A stretch of DNA of 8,828 nt. Source: an uncultured Eubacteriales bacterium (GTDB lineage Bacteria; Bacillota; Clostridia; Oscillospirales; Acutalibacteraceae). Both the position numbers and the translations under genes were made by a program. The DNA lies in NCBI GenBank assembly GCA_900321515.1, contig ONWI01000195.1:1-8828 (forward strand). The letters run 5' to 3'. Shown piece after piece: positions 1-5,084 of this stretch. How positions within the stretch are numbered: the stretch's first letter is position 1; every line of letters starts with the position of its first letter. A model generated the notes under the pieces. The model did no database searches. It saw only the letters and a list, made by a program, of their open reading frames with translations, and had not been told where the DNA came from.

Positions 1-67
1 CTTCGGGTATGCCCAGAATGTCATAGACAAGTCCGCTGTAGAAGTCCACGTTGGCGCATATCGGCTT
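1..67. repeat. 67-bp exact direct repeat, copy 1 (citrate synthase 3' segment)
   Basis: Bases 1-67 are identical to 629-695, offset 628. Identity ends where isocitrate dehydrogenase begins: base 68 is C, the corresponding 696 is G. The last bases (ATCGGCTT on the plus strand, coding Lys-Pro-Ile on the minus strand) could belong to either gene, so the join sits in a short microhomology. The copy may continue beyond the window. Confidence 0.97.
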
Positions 68-442
68 CTTCCATGTGGGAATATATGGGGTGATGCCCTT
101 GACAAGTATCGGCGCGCGGAATACCGTGCCGTCAAGAATCGCGCGGATGGTGCCGTTGGGCGACTTCCACATTTCACTGAGACTGTACTCCGTCATTCTG
201 GCGGCGTTGGGCGTGATGGTCGCGCATTTGACGGCAACGCCGTATTTCTTTGTGGCTTCGGCGCTGTCAAATGTAACCCTGTCGCCGGTCTCGTTGCGTT
301 TCACCAGTCCGAGATCGTAGTATTCCGTCTTAAGATCGACATAGGGGCATATGAGTATGTCCTTGATCATCTTCCAGATGACGCGGGTCATTTCGTCGCC
401 GTCCATCTCGACAAGCGGTATCTTCATCTGTATTTTTTCCAT
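1..442 (-). CDS. icd: NADP-dependent isocitrate dehydrogenase, N-terminal part, joined in frame to a citrate synthase fragment (partial at window edge)
   Basis: The frame starts at ATG 442 and stays open for 147 codons to the window edge. Residues 1-128 match the eukaryote-like, homodimeric NADP-isocitrate dehydrogenase family (isocitrate to 2-oxoglutarate plus CO2, cytosolic TCA enzyme). Visible marks are IPLVEMDGDEMTRVIW, the Y-Y-DLGL stretch, ATITPNAARM and MWKSPNGTIRAILDGTVFRAP, which carries the Ser/Asn/Arg isocitrate-binding residues. After WKKPI (residues 124-128) the family would continue with a GRHAYGD-type segment bearing the catalytic Arg and Tyr. Here the protein instead reads CANVDFYSGLVYDILGIPE, which is citrate synthase, identical in DNA to 629-695. 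As written, this product could not be an active isocitrate dehydrogenase. AAAGGA at 457-452 lies 9 nt before ATG 442; an in-frame ATG at 451 abuts that site and is the weaker start. The gene is 31 bp downstream of gltA and probably cotranscribed with it. Family identity is sure; the meaning of the junction is not. Confidence 0.85.
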   Translation of the reverse strand, partial: MEKIQMKIPLVEMDGDEMTRVIWKMIKDILICPYVDLKTEYYDLGLVKRNETGDRVTFDSAEATKKYGVAVKCATITPNAARMTEYSLSEMWKSPNGTIRAILDGTVFRAPILVKGITPYIPTWKKPICANVDFYSGLVYDILGIPE

Positions 443-473
443 TGTAACCATTCCTTTGCTATTGATTGAAGGA

Positions 474-1853
474 TTACCCTTCTCTGACGTCGAATTCCTT
501 GTAAGGTCTGTGATGTCCGACATATTTGTATGCAGGACGGATGATCTTGCCCTTGTTGATGACCTCCTCGAGGCGGTGCGCGCTCCAGCCGGAAATTCTG
601 GATATGGCAAATATCGGTGTGAAGAGCGCTTCGGGTATGCCCAGAATGTCATAGACAAGTCCGCTGTAGAAGTCCACGTTGGCGCATATCGGCTTGAAAA
701 GATGTCTGCGGCTTGCGATGGTCGCCTTGGCAATGCGCTCCACCCGGTCGTAGAATTCAAACTCGCGCTCTCTGCCCTTGGCGGCCGCCAGCTTCTCCGC
801 GTATTGCTTCAGAATAACCTCGCGCGGGTCGGAATAAGTATAGACCGCATGTCCTATGACGTAGATAAGTCCGTTTTTGTCAAACGCCTGCTTGTCAAGA
901 ATTCTGATGAGATAATCGCGTATCTCCTCTTCATCCTCCCAGTTTTTGACATTTGCCATGATTTCCTCCATCATGTGCTTGACCTTGAGGTTCGCGCCGC
1001 CGTGGCGGAAACCCTTGAGTGAAGCTATGGAAGCCGAAAGAGCGGAATATGTATCCGTACCAGAGGAAGTCACCACATGGGCGGTAAACGTGGAATTGTT
1101 GCCGCCTCCGTGCTCCGCGTGAAGCACCAGTGCCACGTCGAGCACCTTTGCCTCCAGCTCGGTGAACTGACCGTCGGGGCGCAGCATATAGAGCAGGTTC
1201 TCCGCGGTGGAATACTCCGGTTTAGGATTCTTTATCACGAGATTCTCGTCCAGCACAATGTGCTGATAGGCATGATACAGATAGGTCGCCATCGCCGGCA
1301 TTTTTGCTATTATCTGCATCGACTGGCGGAGGATATTCGCGGGGGAAATGTCCTCCGGACTGTCGTCGTAGGAGTACAGGGTGAGCAAGCCTCGCTGCAG
1401 GCCGTTCATGATGTTTTCGCTCGGCTTGTTCATGATGACGTCACGCGTAAATTCATTGGAAAGCGGACAAAAGCCAGACATGACCTCCTTGAACTGCTCA
1501 AAATGCTCGCAGCTCGGCAGATCGCCGAAAAGCAGCAGATAGGTCGTCTCCTCAAAAGCATAACGCTTGTCCTTCATACCCTCGATGAGGTCGTATACAT
1601 CGTAGCCCTGATAATAGAGCGAGCCTTCGTCGGGCATCTTCTTGCCGTCCACAGTCTTGGTAGCGACAACGTCGGATATTTCGGTCAGTCCGGTCAGCAC
1701 GCCCTTGCCGTTGGAATCGCGCAGTCCGCGCATTACGCCGAATTCTTCATACAGATTCACGTCGATCATGCCCGAGAGCATGGCGTTGTTGTAAAACTCA
1801 TCAAAGAGATCGGTCTTGCTCTGCTCAAAATGTACTACTTCAAAATTATTCAA
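474..1853 (-). CDS. gltA: Citrate synthase (citrate/2-methylcitrate synthase family, Firmicute type)
   Basis: Condenses acetyl-CoA and oxaloacetate to citrate in the cytosol, feeding the icd gene that follows. The family is shown by GVLTGLTEISDV, a YQGYDVYDL-type N-terminal motif, the active-site His in LHAEHGGGNNST, the second His in GFRHGGANLKV, IGHAVYTYSDPRE, and the catalytic Asp in PICANVDFYSG followed by GIPEALFTPIFAISRISGW. About 459 residues, normal for this subfamily. Start choice: GGGAG at 1867-1863 is followed after 9 nt by TTG 1853, whereas ATG 1862 (three codons longer, in frame) directly abuts the Shine-Dalgarno, so TTG is preferred on spacing. The frame stays open upstream to GTG 2081, but those extra 70-odd codons lie in the inserted MITE-like element, have no ribosome site, and are not like citrate synthase. 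Transcribed from the promoter at 2214-2242 through a leader of about 350 nt. Function very likely; exact start uncertain. Confidence 0.95.
   Translation of the reverse strand: MNNFEVVHFEQSKTDLFDEFYNNAMLSGMIDVNLYEEFGVMRGLRDSNGKGVLTGLTEISDVVATKTVDGKKMPDEGSLYYQGYDVYDLIEGMKDKRYAFEETTYLLLFGDLPSCEHFEQFKEVMSGFCPLSNEFTRDVIMNKPSENIMNGLQRGLLTLYSYDDSPEDISPANILRQSMQIIAKMPAMATYLYHAYQHIVLDENLVIKNPKPEYSTAENLLYMLRPDGQFTELEAKVLDVALVLHAEHGGGNNSTFTAHVVTSSGTDTYSALSASIASLKGFRHGGANLKVKHMMEEIMANVKNWEDEEEIRDYLIRILDKQAFDKNGLIYVIGHAVYTYSDPREVILKQYAEKLAAAKGREREFEFYDRVERIAKATIASRRHLFKPICANVDFYSGLVYDILGIPEALFTPIFAISRISGWSAHRLEEVINKGKIIRPAYKYVGHHRPYKEFDVREG
629..695. repeat. 67-bp exact direct repeat, copy 2 (inside intact gltA)
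   Basis: This is the resident copy within the complete citrate synthase gene. On the minus strand it codes KPICANVDFYSGLVYDILGIPE, including the conserved active-site Asp of NVDFYSG. It is identical to bases 1-67. No mismatch over 67 bp means the duplication is very recent or artefactual. Confidence 0.97.
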
Positions 1854-1875
1854 ATATCTCATCTCCCGTTTGTTA

Positions 1876-2081
1876 GCGCCTGCTGGCGTATCTTCGCGTG
1901 TGCGTAGTTGCGTTAGCTGAACAAGTTCAGCTAACGGATTTTTCGCCGGATGAAGCCAAAGCATCATCCATATACTTTGCAGGATAAGCTGTGAAAATAT
2001 TAGCTTTTCTTGAGATTCGGCAAAAAATGACGATATACAAAATGAACGCAAGACGCACGCAAAAAGATGCCGGAAAGGCAC
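1876..2081. mobile_element. Diverged MITE-like element, copy B, inserted in the gltA leader
   Basis: 206 bp flanked by TTA target duplications (1873-1875 and 2082-2084). The left end reads GCGCCTGCTGGCGTATCTTC; the right end, read inward on the other strand, GTGCCTTTCCGGCATCTTTT. They are imperfect inverted repeats that keep the GCCT, GGC, ATCTT and GTGCGT blocks in order and continue into a shared TTGCGTT. The left half is clearly related to the element at 2304-2490: matching ends, GCTGAACAAGTTCA, then TTTTCGCC and GCCAAA in the same order. It has no coding capacity of its own. It sits 9 bp upstream of the gltA Shine-Dalgarno site, between that site and the gltA promoter, so it is transcribed into the gltA leader. 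Three-bp TNA-type duplications and G(A/C)GCCTG ends resemble the IS1031 group of the IS5 family; that assignment is inference. Right boundary less certain than left. Confidence 0.7.
1911..1936. repeat. Near-perfect palindrome in MITE copy B
   Basis: Arms CGTTAGCTGAAC and GTTCAGCTAACG are exact reverse complements (12 bp) separated by AA. The matching place in the other element (2339-2362) has arms GCAAGCTGAAC and GTTCACCTTGC: different bases, but pairing kept at the changed outer positions. It would form a hairpin in the gltA leader RNA. No T-tract follows in either direction, so it does not look like a terminator. Confidence 0.85.
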
Positions 2082-2133
2082 TTAGGATCAACAAGCGGAA
2101 CTTTTTCTCGGAGCCTGTCTGATGCTCTATGCG

Positions 2134-2188
2134 AAAAAAGAGCAAAGACGGGGCATTTTTCGATAAGTAAATGTCCGCACCTTTGCTC
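2134..2188 (-). promoter_or_regulatory. Terminator-like hairpin in the gltA leader (attenuator candidate)
   Basis: In the gltA transcription direction, GAGCAAAG (2188-2181) pairs perfectly with CTTTGCTC (2147-2140), immediately followed by six T (2139-2134). Inside the large loop, GGACATTT can pair with AAATGCCC apart from one mismatch, extending the stem. The structure begins about 20 nt after the predicted transcript start, and gltA begins roughly 280 nt beyond it. That is the layout of premature termination control. I do not recognise a known riboswitch or T-box, and no clear antiterminator stem was identified. It could instead be a plain terminator for reads coming from ylmC, but it lies downstream of the gltA promoter, which favours a regulatory role. 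Confidence 0.55.
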
Positions 2189-2213
2189 CAATACTCCGCT
2201 TTTATTATTCAAT

Positions 2214-2242
2214 ATAATAAACCAAAATTAAAGTTTTGTCAA
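2214..2242 (-). promoter_or_regulatory. Sigma-A-type promoter for gltA-icd
   Basis: On the minus strand TTGACA (2242-2237, perfect -35) and TATTAT (2219-2214, -10, five of six matches) are separated by exactly 17 bp of AT-rich sequence. Predicted start at about 2207. It is the only near-consensus promoter between ylmC and gltA. Confidence 0.8.
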
Positions 2243-2303
2243 GCAAGAATCCCTGTCAGTTATCTAAAAGATTTTGTTCATATTGTTCAATCATCGCAGC
2301 TAA

Positions 2304-2490
2304 GAGCCTGCTGACGTATCTCCGCGTGTACGAATGGCGCAAGCTGAACAAGTTCACCTTGCAGATATTTTCGCCAAGGCAGCCAAAACCGCAGGCAATT
2401 CTTTGTGTATTACTAAAATATGGCGGAAAGATATGCCAGCTGCCTAAGGCAGCGTGCCAGACATGCGTGGAGAGATACGTCAGCAGGCTC
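2304..2490. mobile_element. MITE-like element, copy A, with perfect terminal inverted repeats
   Basis: 187 bp bounded by 19-bp perfect terminal inverted repeats, GAGCCTGCTGACGTATCTC at 2304-2322 and its reverse complement at 2472-2490, with direct TAA duplications outside (2301-2303 and 2491-2493). The interior holds a hairpin at 2339-2362 and a perfect short palindrome GCTGCC-TAA-GGCAGC at 2439-2453; the whole element tends toward one long imperfect palindrome. No ORF of meaning. Terminal GAGCCTG and a 3-bp TNA target suggest non-autonomous derivatives of an IS5-family (IS1031-like) transposon; no transposase is in the window. It lies between ylmC and the gltA promoter, with its right end in the ylmC stop codon. 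Confidence 0.85.
2339..2362. repeat. Internal hairpin of MITE copy A
   Basis: Arms GCAAGCTGAAC and GTTCACCTTGC around AA pair at 10 of 11 positions. It is positionally equivalent to the palindrome at 1911-1936, sharing the core GCTGAACAAGTTCA except one base. Confidence 0.75.
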
Positions 2491-2786
2491 TAAAGGCTGC
2501 ATATTATATTCTCAAGCAGCTTTCTGCGGCAGCCTCCGCTCTGCCTGCGCGGGGTGCAGTTGACTAAAACGCTGTCCTCCCCTATTACCTCTATGTCGTC
2601 CCAGTCGATGATGCAGTCATCCTCTCTTCCAAGCAGTCCGAAAAGCCGCGCCCTCCCGTATATCACAATGGCCACCAGACGCGCGTCACATGTATCCACC
2701 TCAACATCACTGACATATCCCAGTCTCGCTCCGTTTTTTATGTTTATTACCTCTTTATTCCTCAGATCAACAATTCTGCAATTCAT
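2490..2786 (-). CDS. YlmC/YmxH-like sporulation PRC-barrel protein
   Basis: 98 residues. The first 75 or so are a PRC-barrel of the YlmC/YmxH sporulation family: MNCRIVDLRNKEVINIKNGARLGYVSDVEVD, then ARLVAIVIYG, LFGLLGREDDCIIDWDDIEVIGEDSVLV. Family members are small, presumably cytosolic proteins found widely in spore-formers; their precise role is unclear. The C-terminal tail is basic (RRQSGGCRRK). Start at ATG 2786 with GGAGGGG 6 nt upstream; an ATG 5 nt earlier is out of frame and stops at once. The Shine-Dalgarno core sits in the loop of a small hairpin (ATACC-GGAGG-GGTAT on the minus strand, 2804-2790). The TAG stop (2492-2490) is formed by two bases of target duplication plus the first base of the inserted element; before insertion the same position would also have read TAG. 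Transcribed divergently from the dipeptidase operon. Confidence 0.88.
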   Translation of the reverse strand: MNCRIVDLRNKEVINIKNGARLGYVSDVEVDTCDARLVAIVIYGRARLFGLLGREDDCIIDWDDIEVIGEDSVLVNCTPRRQSGGCRRKLLENIICSL

Positions 2787-2969
2787 ATCATACCCCTCCG
2801 GTATAGCTTATAGTCTTGCCTCACGCTATTAATTATATTATGTTGCCATTAAAAAATGTGTGTAAGGGATAATGTTATCTATATTTTAATAGTTTTTTCA
2901 TATTTGATATTGATATTTCGCATTCATATACTTTATAATGGTATATATTATTCTTACGGAGATGGTTTT
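2787..2969. other. Divergent intergenic region between ylmC-like gene and dipeptidase operon
   Basis: 183 AT-rich bases carrying control signals for both directions. The plus-strand promoter is at 2910-2939. On the minus strand a TATAAT (2838-2833) could be a -10 for the ylmC-like gene, but no convincing sigma-A -35 stands 17 bp upstream. A sporulation sigma factor would be plausible for this family, though I could not assign one from the sequence. Confidence 0.5.
2910..2939 (+). promoter_or_regulatory. Sigma-A-type promoter of the dipeptidase operon
   Basis: TTGATA (2910-2915, five of six matches to the -35) and a perfect TATAAT (2934-2939) are spaced by 18 bp. Predicted start near 2946, giving a short leader of about 25 nt to the TTG start at 2970. 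This also argues against the longer frame beginning at 2856, which would start upstream of the promoter. Confidence 0.65.
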
Positions 2970-4346
2970 TTGTTTCAACCCGCAATGTCAAAGTATAAGG
3001 ATGAGATATTCGACAACCTGAAAAAGCTGGTTGCCATTCAGTCGGTAGCAGTCAGAGACAAATGCGACGGGAGCCGTCCTTTCGGCGACAAGTCTGCCGA
3101 AGCGCTTGAATTTATGACTGATTTAGCCGAAAGACTCGGCTTTGTCACCGAAAACTGCGGAAATTTCGCCGTTCACGCTCAGTTCGGTGATGGAGGCGAC
3201 GATGATTACGCCGCCGTGCTATGTCATGTGGACGTGGTTCCCTCGGGCGAAGACTGGCACACGGATCCCTGGAAGATGACCGAAAAGGACGGCTTCATCT
3301 ACGGCAGAGGAGTCGCCGATGACAAGGGCGCGGCAATGGTCGCGCTGTACTGCATGAAGGCAATGATGGACAACGGTGTTGCTATGAAACGCCCCATTCG
3401 CTGCATTTTCGGCGGCGGAGAGGAAATCGGCATGGACGATATGCAGCATTATTTCTCAAAACATTCTCTGCCTTCATTCGCTTTCACTCCGGACGCGGAT
3501 TATCCCGCCTGCAACTGCGAAAAGGGAATCCTTCACCTTCAATTCACCGGAAAAACCGATCCGGCGATTCTGTCACTTAATGGCGGCGACGCCATCAATT
3601 GCGTCATCGCGCGATGCACCGCCCGGATTGCGTGCGAAAATGAAACAGCGGTCAGAGTTTGCGGCAAGGTCAACGCTTCTGGCGCGGTCTGTTCAACTGA
3701 GGACGGCATTTTTGACGTCAAGGGACTTTCCGCTCACGCAATGTGTCCAGAAAAGGGCATTAACGCCGCCTCTGAACTGCTTCTTGCGCTCGACGCCTGC
3801 GGTGTCCTCTCGGAAGGCAGCGCGGAATACTTCTTTGCGAAAATGCTCTGCGGCGACACGCGCGGCAAAAAAATCGGTGCCGCATGTTCCGACGAAATGT
3901 CGGGCGAAATGACCGTCAACATCGGCACAATCGCCTCTGAAGACGGCGTTACCTCTCTCGGCATTGATATCCGCTACCCTGCGACGCTCAGGAGCGACAG
4001 AATTATTTCCGTTATCACTCAGACGGCCGCGGAATACGGCGTCGGCGTCAAAGTGACGAGCGAAAACCCGCCGCTCTACATTCCATGCGACCATCCGCTC
4101 ATCAGGGCGCTCGGCGATTGCTACACAGAAATCACCGGTCAGCCAATGATTCCGGTGGCAATGGGCGGCGGCACTTACGCCCGCGCACTCCACGGAAGAG
4201 GCGTCGCCTTCGGTCCGGTATTCTCCGGCTCCGTCCCGTGCAATCTCCACATGGCTGACGAGAATTTTTCCGTGAATGAATTCATGCTTCACGCCGAAAT
4301 ATGCTACAGGGCAATGTGCCGCCTTGTGACCCTTGAAAATGAATAA
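2970..4346 (+). CDS. M20 family metallo-dipeptidase, PepV/Sapep-like
   Basis: 458 residues, the usual length of PepV-type di-zinc dipeptidases, which cleave short peptides in the cytosol. Metal and catalytic residues are all visible (numbered from the TTG start): H86 and D88 in CHVDVVPSGEDWHTDP, bridging D117 in GRGVADDKGA, general-base E151 and E152 in GGGEEIGMDD, D175 in TPDADYP, and the C-terminal His (about 427) in PCNLHMADE. The LNGGDAINCV and GLSAHA segments fit the lid domain of this family. Start: GGAG at 2958-2961 is 8 nt before TTG 2970; ATG 2985 (453 residues) is the next in-frame ATG but has no ribosome site. An ATG at 2962 abuts the site out of frame. First gene of a five-gene plus-strand run; its end overlaps the next gene. 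Substrate specificity cannot be read from the sequence. Confidence 0.93.
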   Translation: MFQPAMSKYKDEIFDNLKKLVAIQSVAVRDKCDGSRPFGDKSAEALEFMTDLAERLGFVTENCGNFAVHAQFGDGGDDDYAAVLCHVDVVPSGEDWHTDPWKMTEKDGFIYGRGVADDKGAAMVALYCMKAMMDNGVAMKRPIRCIFGGGEEIGMDDMQHYFSKHSLPSFAFTPDADYPACNCEKGILHLQFTGKTDPAILSLNGGDAINCVIARCTARIACENETAVRVCGKVNASGAVCSTEDGIFDVKGLSAHAMCPEKGINAASELLLALDACGVLSEGSAEYFFAKMLCGDTRGKKIGAACSDEMSGEMTVNIGTIASEDGVTSLGIDIRYPATLRSDRIISVITQTAAEYGVGVKVTSENPPLYIPCDHPLIRALGDCYTEITGQPMIPVAMGGGTYARALHGRGVAFGPVFSGSVPCNLHMADENFSVNEFMLHAEICYRAMCRLVTLENE

Positions 4347-4725
4347 CGCGCTGCGCAGGCTCGGTATTAAACGGGGAGACATCCTTGTCCTTGCCGCGCT
4401 TCTGATTGTCTCGGCGGCACTCGGAATATTCCTTGCGACCAACCGGACTGAACCGCAATATGTCTCGGTTAAGGCTGACGGAAAGGAAATCGCGCGGCTC
4501 CCTCTCAGCAAAGACTGCGTATACAGAATAAATGACGGCAACACCATTGAAATCCGCGACGGAAGCGTGCGCATGAGCGAGGCTGACTGCCCCGACAAAA
4601 TATGCGTTAAAACCGGTCGGATCTCCCGCAGCGGACAGTCCATTGTCTGTGCTCCCCACAGGGTGACGGTTACAATCACAGGTAACAGCGAAAAAAAGCC
4701 TTACGACGTAATAACAAATTAATAA
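4339..4725 (+). CDS. NusG domain II (DUF1312) family membrane-anchored protein
   Basis: About 127 residues: short basic N-terminus, one membrane segment (roughly residues 15-35, ILVLAALLIVSAALGIFLA) and an extracytoplasmic domain of the NusG_II family. Diagnostic motifs are DCPDKICVKTGRIS and SGQSIVCAPHRVTVTI, with the paired cysteines of CPxxxCV and a third Cys in IVCAP. The family's function is not established; it is not transcription factor NusG itself. ATG 4339 overlaps the dipeptidase stop (ATGAATAA) and no separate Shine-Dalgarno is evident, so translation is probably coupled. A TTG two codons upstream (4333) is the alternative start. The stop is TAA at 4720-4722; it is followed at once by TAA at 4723. 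Confidence 0.88.
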
Positions 4726-4737
4726 AGGATGATTCAA

Positions 4738-5070
4738 ATGAACAATGACGCAAAAACATTCAGCTATCTTGCTTATGTCGGGCCGCTCTTTCTGGTCGGA
4801 CTTTTCAGCGATATCCGCAAAGATCCAACCCTCCGCTTCCATCTCAATCAGGGAATGGTCCTCTTCATCTGCGAACTCGCCGGAATGATACTCCATTCCA
4901 TAGTCAACTCCATACTCGGCGGAATAATCCTGCTCAACATCATTCCCGCGCTGCTATTTGCCTTCGTGGCGCTCGGCTCGCTGGTGCTCTCACTCATCGG
5001 TATATTCAATGTCGCGGGCAACAGGCTCAGCCCCCTGCCGATCATTGGCGTAGTCAATATTCTCAATTGA
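4738..5070 (+). CDS. DUF4870/Tic20-like small integral membrane protein
   Basis: 110 residues, mostly hydrophobic. The N-terminal pattern YLAYVGPLFLVGLFSDIRKDPTLRFHLNQGMVLF matches DUF4870/Tic20-like proteins, in which a first membrane segment is followed by an RFH-x-NQ motif. Two more hydrophobic stretches follow (GMVLFICELAGMILHSIV and a long one around IIPALLFAFVALGSLVLSLIGIF), giving three or four membrane passes. No enzymatic role is known for the family. AAAGGA at 4724-4729 is 8 nt before ATG 4738; ATG 4729 is in frame but inside the ribosome site. It starts 15 bp after the NusG_II stop and its own stop touches the next gene. Confidence 0.82.
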   Translation: MNNDAKTFSYLAYVGPLFLVGLFSDIRKDPTLRFHLNQGMVLFICELAGMILHSIVNSILGGIILLNIIPALLFAFVALGSLVLSLIGIFNVAGNRLSPLPIIGVVNILN

Positions 5071-5084
5071 CCGGAGTGATGGGG

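Noticed and set aside
1077..1907. 276-codon plus-strand frame opposite gltA
   Set aside because: Lies wholly antisense to a well-conserved citrate synthase, has no ribosome site or recognisable domain; His/Val-rich composition is typical of a shadow frame.
1854..2081. N-terminal extension of citrate synthase from GTG 2081 (535-residue frame)
   Set aside because: The extra codons lie inside the inserted element plus its target duplication, have no Shine-Dalgarno, and give a hydrophobic, Cys-rich stretch unlike citrate synthase; the frame being open is taken as chance.
1927..2212. Minus-strand frames of about 70 codons across the gltA leader, considered as leader peptides
   Set aside because: They run through the hairpin and the inserted element, lack ribosome sites, and one begins within a few bases of the predicted transcript start.
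2111..2490. Possible larger transposon: GAGCCTGTCTGATG at 2111 resembles the right terminal repeat at 2472-2490
   Set aside because: No matching 3-bp target duplication at 2108-2110, and the copy A ends at 2304 and 2490 already pair perfectly with proper TAA duplications.
2856..2969. Longer dipeptidase start giving a hydrophobic N-terminus (a possible membrane anchor)
   Set aside because: The extension spans the -35 and -10 elements at 2910-2939 and has no ribosome site; the well-placed GGAG at 2958 supports TTG 2970, which gives the normal family length.
3693..4896. Long minus-strand frames opposite the dipeptidase and the small membrane genes
   Set aside because: Antisense shadows; the plus-strand frames carry clear family motifs and catalytic residues, while the opposite frames show none.
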